A stretch of 39,696 bases of DNA from Streptococcus sp. M334. Its GTDB lineage: Bacteria > Bacillota > Bacilli > Lactobacillales > Streptococcaceae. Below the pieces are notes generated by a model. It saw only the letters and a list, made by a program, of their open reading frames with translations. It did not search any database and was not told where the DNA came from. Positions 34,043 through 39,696 of the stretch are shown here, piece after piece (within the stretch, counting starts at the first letter, position 1; every line of letters begins with the position of its first letter). The DNA lies in NCBI RefSeq assembly GCF_000187745.1, contig NZ_GL732495.1:1-39696 (forward strand), given 5' to 3'. The position numbers were made by a program, and so were the translations under genes.

Positions 34043-34507
34043 ATGATTGAGATGAAATTAGTAGATGAGAGCAGTTTTCAGGCAGTGCTGGATTTGAAAA
34101 TATCTGAAGCTGATGAACGAGCATGTTTCGTGGCTCCAAATGTACGCTCTTTAGCTGACGCATGGCTCTACCGAGAGAATGGGGATGTATTTCCGAGGGC
34201 AATCTATTGGGATAAGCAGGTGGTTGGCTTTCTCCTGCTGGAAATAGACGAGGATGAAGCGGAATACTTTATCTGGCGGATAATGATTGGTCAGCAGTAC
34301 CAAGGAAGAGGTTATGGTCGAAAAGCCTTGGAAGTCCTAATCAAAGAGGCTCGGATGGATAGCGCTTGCACTCATATTGTTGCAGATTATGTGGTTGGAA
34401 ATGAAAAAATGAAGCACCTGCTGACTAGTCTGGGTTTTCAGGGAACAGGATTTATAGAAGAAAATAACGAAGTCGCTATGCGCTTAGAACTAAAGAAAGA
34501 GGAATAG
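34043..34507 (+). CDS. GNAT family N-acetyltransferase
   Basis: 154 aa, with the acetyl-CoA-binding motif [13 protein letters not shown] (about residues 86-98) and a following LGF segment. It resembles spermine/spermidine-type acetyltransferases; the acceptor is unknown. The ATG at 34043 follows AGGAG (34033-34037); a TTG five codons upstream lacks a site. It is inserted between purN and purH, where I recall a VanZ-family gene in pneumococcus, so this spot looks variable. It ends 1 nt before the purH ATG. Confidence 0.87.
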   Translation: MIEMKLVDESSFQAVLDLKISEADERACFVAPNVRSLADAWLYRENGDVFPRAIYWDKQVVGFLLLEIDEDEAEYFIWRIMIGQQYQGRGYGRKALEVLIKEARMDSACTHIVADYVVGNEKMKHLLTSLGFQGTGFIEENNEVAMRLELKKEE

Positions 34508-34508
34508 A

Positions 34509-36056
34509 ATGACGAAAAAAGCCTTAATCAGCGTCTCAGATAAAGCGGACATTGTTGAATTTGCCCAAGAACTCAAAAAACTTGGTTGGGAGATTATCTC
34601 GACAGGTGGAACCAAGGTTGCCCTTGACAATGCTGGGGTGAAGACCATTGCCATCGACGATGTGACTGGTTTTCCAGAGATGATGGACGGTCGTGTCAAG
34701 ACCCTACACCCAAATATCCACGGTGGGCTCCTCGCTCGTCGTGACTTGGATAGCCACTTGGAAGCGGCCAAAGACAATCAAATCGAGCTCATTGACCTTG
34801 TTGTGGTCAACCTTTACCCATTTAAGGAAACCATTCTCAAACAAGACGTGACTTACGCTGATGCTGTGGAGAATATCGATATTGGTGGTCCATCTATGCT
34901 TCGTTCAGCAGCGAAGAACCACGCTAGCGTAACAGTTGTGGTGGATCCTGCTGACTATGATGTGGTGCTTAACGAATTGGCAGCAAACGGCGAAACAAGT
35001 TACGAAACTCGCCAACGGTTGGCAGCCAAGGTTTTCCGTCACACAGCGGCTTATGACGCCTTGATTGCAGAGTATTTCACAGCTCAAGTGGGTGAAAGCA
35101 AGCCTGAAAAGCTCACTTTAACCTATGACCTCAAACAAGCCATGCGTTACGGTGAAAACCCTCAACAGGATGCAGACTTTTATCAGAAAGCTTTGCCAAC
35201 AGACTATTCGATTGCTTCAGCGAAACAGCTCAACGGTAAAGAATTGTCATTCAACAATATCCGCGATGCTGACGCTGCCATTCGTATTATCCGTGACTTC
35301 AAAGACCGTCCAACCGTTGTGGCTCTCAAACACATGAACCCATGTGGAATTGGTCAGGCTGATGACATCGAGACTGCTTGGGACTACGCTTATGAGTCTG
35401 ACTCAGTGTCTATCTTTGGTGGTATCGTTGTTCTTAACCGTGAGGTGGATGCTGCGACAGCTGAGAAGATGCACGGCGTTTTCCTTGAAATCATCATCGC
35501 ACCAAGCTATACGGATGAGGCGCTAGCTATTTTGACCAATAAAAAGAAAAACTTGCGTATCCTTGCCTTGCCATTTGACGCTCAAGAAGCAAGTCAAGTG
35601 GAAGCAGAATATACAGGTGTAGTAGGTGGGCTTCTGGTGCAAAACCAAGACGTGGTCAAAGAAAGCCCAGCGGATTGGCAAGTGGTGACCAAACGCCAGC
35701 CAACTGAGACAGAGGCAACTGCCCTTGAGTTCGCTTGGAAGGCTATCAAGTATGTCAAATCAAACGGAATTATCGTGACCAACGACCACATGACACTTGG
35801 TGTTGGCTCAGGTCAAACTAACCGTGTGGCCTCTGTTCGTATTGCCATTGACCAAGCCAAAGACCGTCTGGACGGCGCAGTCCTTGCTTCGGATGCCTTC
35901 TTCCCATTTGCCGATAACGTGGAAGAAATCGCCAAAGCAGGTATCAAGGCCATCATCCAGCCAGGTGGGTCCGTCCGTGACCAAGAGTCTATCGAAGCTG
36001 CGGATAAATACGGCTTGACTATGGTCTTCACAGGAGTGAGACATTTTAGACATTAA
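34509..36056 (+). CDS. purH: Bifunctional AICAR transformylase/IMP cyclohydrolase
   Basis: Carries out the last two steps to IMP. The 515 residues comprise an N-terminal MGS-like cyclohydrolase domain ([31 protein letters not shown]) and a C-terminal transformylase domain ([39 protein letters not shown]). Starts 1 nt after the GNAT gene, and a terminator follows, ending the pur run in this window. purD is not present downstream within the window. Confidence 0.97.
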   Translation: MTKKALISVSDKADIVEFAQELKKLGWEIISTGGTKVALDNAGVKTIAIDDVTGFPEMMDGRVKTLHPNIHGGLLARRDLDSHLEAAKDNQIELIDLVVVNLYPFKETILKQDVTYADAVENIDIGGPSMLRSAAKNHASVTVVVDPADYDVVLNELAANGETSYETRQRLAAKVFRHTAAYDALIAEYFTAQVGESKPEKLTLTYDLKQAMRYGENPQQDADFYQKALPTDYSIASAKQLNGKELSFNNIRDADAAIRIIRDFKDRPTVVALKHMNPCGIGQADDIETAWDYAYESDSVSIFGGIVVLNREVDAATAEKMHGVFLEIIIAPSYTDEALAILTNKKKNLRILALPFDAQEASQVEAEYTGVVGGLLVQNQDVVKESPADWQVVTKRQPTETEATALEFAWKAIKYVKSNGIIVTNDHMTLGVGSGQTNRVASVRIAIDQAKDRLDGAVLASDAFFPFADNVEEIAKAGIKAIIQPGGSVRDQESIEAADKYGLTMVFTGVRHFRH

Positions 36057-36064
36057 GAACGTTA

Positions 36065-36095
36065 AAGGGAAGAAAACAGTTTCTTTCCTTTTTTT
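36065..36095 (+). terminator. Terminator after purH
   Basis: AAGGGAAGAAA pairs with TTTCTTTCCTT around ACAG (one G-U pair), followed by a T-run. The AT-rich accessory segment begins just after it. Confidence 0.8.
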
Positions 36096-36223
36096 GAAAT
36101 GAAATAATAGATTAATAAAAAAATTACGAGAAGCGAATTTATTTGTAAATTAGAAAACATCATAATTTTATCAGCAAGGTAATAAATAAAGTTATGATAA
36201 ACTATGTTAGAAGTAAATATTTT

Positions 36224-36232
36224 TGATATAAT
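36224..36232 (+). promoter_or_regulatory. Extended -10 promoter of the three-gene cassette
   Basis: TG-A-TATAAT at 36224-36232, 35 bp before the first gene; no clear -35. The cassette therefore has its own promoter independent of the pur genes. Confidence 0.6.
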
Positions 36233-36267
36233 GATGTTAGCAGAGCGCAATCAAGGAGGGGATTGAT

Positions 36268-37101
36268 TTGGAAATTAAAAAAAATTATTTAATAAATAGA
36301 TTTTTTTCCAGAAATACTATCAAAAATCTCGTACAAAATAAAAAAGATTCAGTTTTTGAGCGTGTTTCGCAACATTATAAATTAGAAAATAATTTGTCCA
36401 CTATTCAAAATGTTTATAATAAACTATCTCGGTCGTATCGGAACGAATACTTCTATAAGAATACTCTTTTAAATAAACGTTTATTAGGAATACATAGTGT
36501 CAATACTACAACAGCTTTAACAGAGATACCTGTCGGTCGAGCAAAACCAGATTTTATTTTAATCAACGGAAAGGCGGTTGTGTATGAAATAAAAACAGAA
36601 TTAGACAATTTTGACAGACTTGAAAACCAAATCAATGAATATTATAAAGCTTTTAACCATGTTGTCATTTTGACATACGAAAAGAACATAGAAATGGCGA
36701 AAAGAAAAATTGATGAGATTAATAAACCTATTGGTTTATATATTTTACAAAAAAACGTAAAAATTAAAACAGTGATGGAACCCAAGGAATACAATAATGA
36801 TTTAGATAGAGATGTCATTTTCAGTATTCTTCGGAAACGCGAATATGAAAGTATTATTGAGAAGCATTTTGGTTCTTTACCTCAGGTCTCTCAATTCGAT
36901 TATTACGATGTTTGTAGGCAACTAACTGAAGATATTCGACTAGAACAATTTTATTCAGATTTTTTAATTGAACTGAAAAAAAGAAATCCAATCAATAAAG
37001 AATTGTTTGCGGCGGTCCCATATGAACTCAAGTTTTTGGTGTATTTCATGAACTTTAAACCAAAGGATTATGATGCACTTGCACAATTTTTACAAAAATA
37101 G
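36268..37101 (+). CDS. sce7726-type protein with PD-(D/E)XK nuclease-like core
   Basis: 277 aa. The region 86-121 fits a restriction-endonuclease-like fold: E86, PDF with D95, E107-I-K109 and Q121 (EIPVGRAKPDFILINGKAVV, then YEIKTELDNFDRLENQINEY). The start is TTG at 36268, since AAGGAGGGG (36253-36261) sits 6 nt upstream and no ATG is in frame. The resemblance to the sce7726 family is from memory. The DNA is clearly more AT-rich than purH. It is followed after 12 nt by its probable partner, so the genes form an operon. Confidence 0.75.
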   Translation: MEIKKNYLINRFFSRNTIKNLVQNKKDSVFERVSQHYKLENNLSTIQNVYNKLSRSYRNEYFYKNTLLNKRLLGIHSVNTTTALTEIPVGRAKPDFILINGKAVVYEIKTELDNFDRLENQINEYYKAFNHVVILTYEKNIEMAKRKIDEINKPIGLYILQKNVKIKTVMEPKEYNNDLDRDVIFSILRKREYESIIEKHFGSLPQVSQFDYYDVCRQLTEDIRLEQFYSDFLIELKKRNPINKELFAAVPYELKFLVYFMNFKPKDYDALAQFLQK

Positions 37102-37113
37102 GAGGAGCAAAGT

Positions 37114-38055
37114 ATGTATTTTCCATACCTAAGAGGTCGGCAATATGAATTAATAGCGCTCAGAGAGTTATTAGAAAATAATAAGTTAAGCAACAATGTT
37201 ATTCCAATTATTGAACCAGTGAGATTATCCCCAACTCTGGTCAGTACTTTGGAAGCGTTTGCAACGAAGAAGCAACCGTGTGCCCTCATCATGAATCCAG
37301 CAGTAGGGTTCTTTAATGAGGAATACAGCAAAAACGAAAAAAATCGAGCAAGCCGCTTAGACAAAGTGATTGAGCAGAGTGAGCATTTGTACTTTGCCTC
37401 ACTGATGAGCACAGATTATCAAAAAGCTGATAATTTCAAGCAGAATGATGACATGAGTAAGCAAATCACAATATGTAAAGATCCTGATGATTTAAATGGA
37501 TACGAAGATAATTATAATACAGAACTAACAGCCTACAATATTATTGGGGAAGACAGTAAGTTAAACAGAGAGGTTAGCGGGAGCAAAGTTAAAATTAGTG
37601 ACAGATTTAAGAAAGCGCCAAGAAATGTAGATTATGCTAAAAAAACAGATGAATTTTTCTCAGAAGATCATAAATATTTTTTAAAGGATGGGTATAAGGG
37701 GTTTTCGGATTACTCTATTGTTGGCGAGAGCTACAGTGATTCAGGATTTGCCCCCACTGCTATAGCTATTCATATCGTTTATTTTAACGAAAAACAAGAT
37801 TTAAGAATTCATCATTTTGTATCCAATACAAATGAAAAGCAGAGAAACCAAGCGGGTAAGTTTGAGGAGGCTCTCGAAAAGTTAATCAATGCTATTGAAG
37901 AAGGTAAAATATCACAGACAATGGCGATCAAAGAGTTTCAACGATTGTCCGATACCAAAACATATCCAGGGCTTGGCACCATTAAAAAATTAACCATGAT
38001 GCATCATATTGAATTGGTTGGTAAATATCTTGATCAAATAAATGGAGACAGATAG
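37114..38055 (+). CDS. sce7725/beta-family protein
   Basis: 313 aa starting MYFPYLRGRQYELIALRELL with NNVIPIIEPVR (28-38) and IMNPAVGFF (59-67). This layout (Y.P..RGRQ.E..AL, then IPIIEPV) is that of sce7725/beta-type proteins, which are encoded next to sce7726 proteins. Family function is unknown to me; the N-terminal part suggests a barrel-like domain. GGAGGAG precedes the ATG. It ends 3 nt before the third gene. Confidence 0.72.
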   Translation: MYFPYLRGRQYELIALRELLENNKLSNNVIPIIEPVRLSPTLVSTLEAFATKKQPCALIMNPAVGFFNEEYSKNEKNRASRLDKVIEQSEHLYFASLMSTDYQKADNFKQNDDMSKQITICKDPDDLNGYEDNYNTELTAYNIIGEDSKLNREVSGSKVKISDRFKKAPRNVDYAKKTDEFFSEDHKYFLKDGYKGFSDYSIVGESYSDSGFAPTAIAIHIVYFNEKQDLRIHHFVSNTNEKQRNQAGKFEEALEKLINAIEEGKISQTMAIKEFQRLSDTKTYPGLGTIKKLTMMHHIELVGKYLDQINGDR

Positions 38056-38058
38056 TTA

Positions 38059-39150
38059 ATGAAGTTTTGTCAAAAATGCTTTGCAGATGAAATTCTTAAA
38101 TCTCAAGTAGTCATAGCTAGAAGACAGTCTAGCTGTGATTTATGTAATAATGCGAATGACTTTGTTTATGATACGCAGAAAGATAATTATTTAATTGATT
38201 ATTTTAGTTCATTTATTTCTATTTTTTCTCCAATAGAAAAAATAGAAAATTTCCAATCTGGTCAAGAGACGCTATTAAAAACTGAAGTAGCAACAAATTG
38301 GAACATATTTACTACTAATGATGAGTATAAGGTTTATCAAATGCTTTCAGAAATTTGTAAAGAACTGTTTGAAGAAATTCCAAACTTGTTAAACTCACCT
38401 GTTGGAGTAGATAAAATGTATGATCCTATCTATTTACAGGAGCATTCGTTATTCAGTAAGGGTTGGGAATGTTTTGTTGAAGATATTAAATATAATAATC
38501 GTTTTCATTCTAACCAGATTAATAAAGGTATTTTAGCAAAGTATTGTGAAGCTATCCAAAAGACTTATTCAGGAGGAGAACAATTCTTTAGATGTAGAAT
38601 TGCAAAAGATGGAAAACAATTTGAGCCGAAAGAAATAGGTGCACCCCCTAAAGGTAAATCTGCTGATGGAAGAGCGAATGCAAGAGGGATTGTGACGTTA
38701 TATTTGGGTGATACAGAAAAAACAGCATTACATGAAACTAGAACAGGTTTATATGACTATGTCTGCATTGGAACTTTTGAATTAAAGTCTCCTATAACAG
38801 TTATTGATTTTAAAAAAATCAATGAAATTAGTCCCTTTCAAGATGGGATTATTGATGACATTGCTGAGTTGGCAATTAATAAAAAGCATCTAAAACAAAT
38901 TGATTATGAGATGGGGAGAGTAATGAGAAAGTCTGATGATGTTTTAGATTATCTCCCAACTCAATATATAGCTGATTTTGTCAGATCTATAGTCTCAGAA
39001 GAATATCCTGAACAATATGCCTTTCAAGGAATTGAATTCCGTAGTGTTATGAATCTAGAAGGTTTCAATTTAGCTATATTCACACCAGAGTGTTTTGATG
39101 TAATTGATATAAAAATGAAACGAATAAATCAGATTTCCTATGTCTGGTAG
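38059..39150 (+). CDS. HEPN/RES N-terminal and RES domain protein (candidate NAD-targeting effector)
   Basis: 363 aa. The N terminus holds a zinc ribbon (C4, C7, C26, C29), followed by an all-helical region. A RES-like domain starts near 175: FFRCRIA (R178/R180), GRANARGIVTLYLGDTEKTALHE (Y215, E226) and a later conserved segment up to about 350. RES toxins degrade or use NAD+, and Arg and Glu are key residues. Fused N-terminal HEPN-like/zinc modules are known for larger RES proteins. It is the last gene of the cassette and the probable effector; NAD depletion is inference. Confidence 0.72.
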   Translation: MKFCQKCFADEILKSQVVIARRQSSCDLCNNANDFVYDTQKDNYLIDYFSSFISIFSPIEKIENFQSGQETLLKTEVATNWNIFTTNDEYKVYQMLSEICKELFEEIPNLLNSPVGVDKMYDPIYLQEHSLFSKGWECFVEDIKYNNRFHSNQINKGILAKYCEAIQKTYSGGEQFFRCRIAKDGKQFEPKEIGAPPKGKSADGRANARGIVTLYLGDTEKTALHETRTGLYDYVCIGTFELKSPITVIDFKKINEISPFQDGIIDDIAELAINKKHLKQIDYEMGRVMRKSDDVLDYLPTQYIADFVRSIVSEEYPEQYAFQGIEFRSVMNLEGFNLAIFTPECFDVIDIKMKRINQISYVW

Positions 39151-39271
39151 ATATAAAACATGGCTACATACTTTAGAGATATTCCGCACTTAATGAGCTT
39201 GGGACAAAAGTCTAGCCTTAAATATAAAAAGCGAACAAAGATAGTTTTCTGACAATCAGAATTTTTTCTTT
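39151..39271. other. AT-rich spacer between RES gene and IS element
   Basis: No gene. Contains TGATTGTCAGA-like inverted motifs (TTCTGACAATCAGAA, 39247-39261), possibly a weak terminator for the cassette as it precedes a T-rich run. Confidence 0.45.
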
Positions 39272-39696
39272 GTACTGACCCCAAAAAGTTAGACAATTAA
39301 TTTATCCGAAGGATTTAGTTCTGTATTGCACAGGGCTAAGTCCTTTTAGTTTTACCTTAATTCGTTTATTGTTGTAGTAATCAATATAGTCTACAATGGC
39401 TTGTTCCAATTGATTAAGTGATTTAAACGTCTTCTCGTAACCATAAAACATTTCGGATTTTAAAATTCCAAAGAAGGATTCCATCATGCCATTGTCTGGG
39501 CTGTTACCTTTACGTGACATAGATGGCTGAATTCCCTTACTCTCTAGGAATCGATGATAAAAATCGTGTTGGTATTGCCAACCTTGGTCGCTGTGTAAAT
39601 GGTATTTCATAGTATTTCTCTGTAATGCCTGTTCCAACATTCGTTTTTACTTGTTCTAAATTAGGCGAACAAGAAAGATTATAAGCGATAATTTCG
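39272..39696 (-). mobile_element. IS3-family insertion sequence (one end, truncated by window)
   Basis: The end is marked by TGTACTGACCCCAAAAAGTTAG (39271-39292 region), the type of terminal repeat found in IS150/IS3-group elements, 10-30 bp outside the transposase stop codon. The element continues beyond the window. It borders the three-gene cassette, which supports acquisition or shuffling of this stretch. Confidence 0.8.
39302..39696 (-). pseudogene. IS3-family transposase OrfB, frameshifted
   Basis: C-terminal part of a DDE integrase: HSDQGWQYQ with the second Asp, and the final Glu in GNSPDNGMMESFFGILKSE, ending SPVQYRTKSFG. From 39696 down the frame reads EIIAYNLSCSPNLEQVKT, but the continuation MLEQALQRN is in another frame. 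Deleting one T at about 39640-39641 joins the two, so the gene carries a single-base insertion. The first part of the protein lies outside the window. Confidence 0.8.

Noticed and set aside
36442..36449. AACGAATA, close to a competence box
   Set aside because: It lies inside the coding sequence of the PD-(D/E)XK-like gene with no gene start downstream in range and no preceding T-tract.
39247..39261. TTCTGACAATCAGAA as an attachment site or operator
   Set aside because: A short palindrome next to a T-rich run; a weak terminator for the RES gene explains it, and there is no integrase.

Overview
The window is a chromosomal segment of a mitis-group Streptococcus (S. pneumoniae, S. pseudopneumoniae or S. 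mitis). The evidence is comW, the comA-comB pair followed by a purC-purL-purF-purM-purN-purH run, the small SRP RNA between tadA and dut, and protein sequences that I recognise as very close to the pneumococcal ones. Core genes are moderately AT-rich. Three stretches are clearly more AT-rich and look accessory: 15.1-22.4 kb, 36.1-39.2 kb and the insertion sequences at both ends.

Layout. 1-600: 3' end of 23S rRNA, 5S rRNA and tRNA-Asn. 0.6-1.7 kb: decayed IS200-type element. 1.8-3.8 kb: comW behind a ComE-type promoter, purA, and a CiaR-controlled small RNA. 3.8-9 kb: tadA, SRP RNA, then a competence-type operon running from dut through histidine phosphatases, radA and a carbonic anhydrase to a PrsW-like membrane protein. 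This operon contains a 226-bp duplication that leaves a second phosphatase and a free-standing RadA zinc-finger ORF. 9-11.7 kb: prs, a CoA-binding protein and a convergent YeiH-type exporter. 11.8-15 kb: araT-recO-plsX-acpP, overlapping genes in which plsX and acpP are joined in frame by an extra T.

15.1-22.5 kb is a peptide island ending at comA. It starts with four near-identical 125-bp units. Each has a competence (SigX/ComX, cin-box-like) element and a 16-codon ORF sharing the core PWF[IT]K, and a degenerate fifth unit follows. Next come five double-glycine-leader bacteriocin-like peptides interleaved with small membrane proteins (candidate immunity proteins). Then a second copy of the comA upstream region (terminator plus ComE direct repeats) precedes a small membrane protein and a PlcR/TprA-like HTH-TPR regulator, followed by a 17-codon ORF and a circular-bacteriocin cluster of the pneumocyclicin/uberolysin type. 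comA and comB lie immediately downstream. ComAB is a double-glycine peptide exporter, so the island, its competence promoters and its likely exporter are all in one place.

26.3-36.1 kb is the purine biosynthesis run, with a GNAT acetyltransferase between purN and purH. After purH, where I would expect purD in pneumococcus, there is an AT-rich three-gene cassette: a PD-(D/E)XK-like sce7726-type protein, an sce7725/beta-type protein, and a protein with an N-terminal zinc ribbon plus a RES domain. It is flanked by an IS3-family element with a frameshifted transposase that runs off the window. This cassette is a candidate defence or toxin system. The micropeptide array is the most unusual structure in the window. 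All names rest on reading motifs and on remembered homologues; no search was run.
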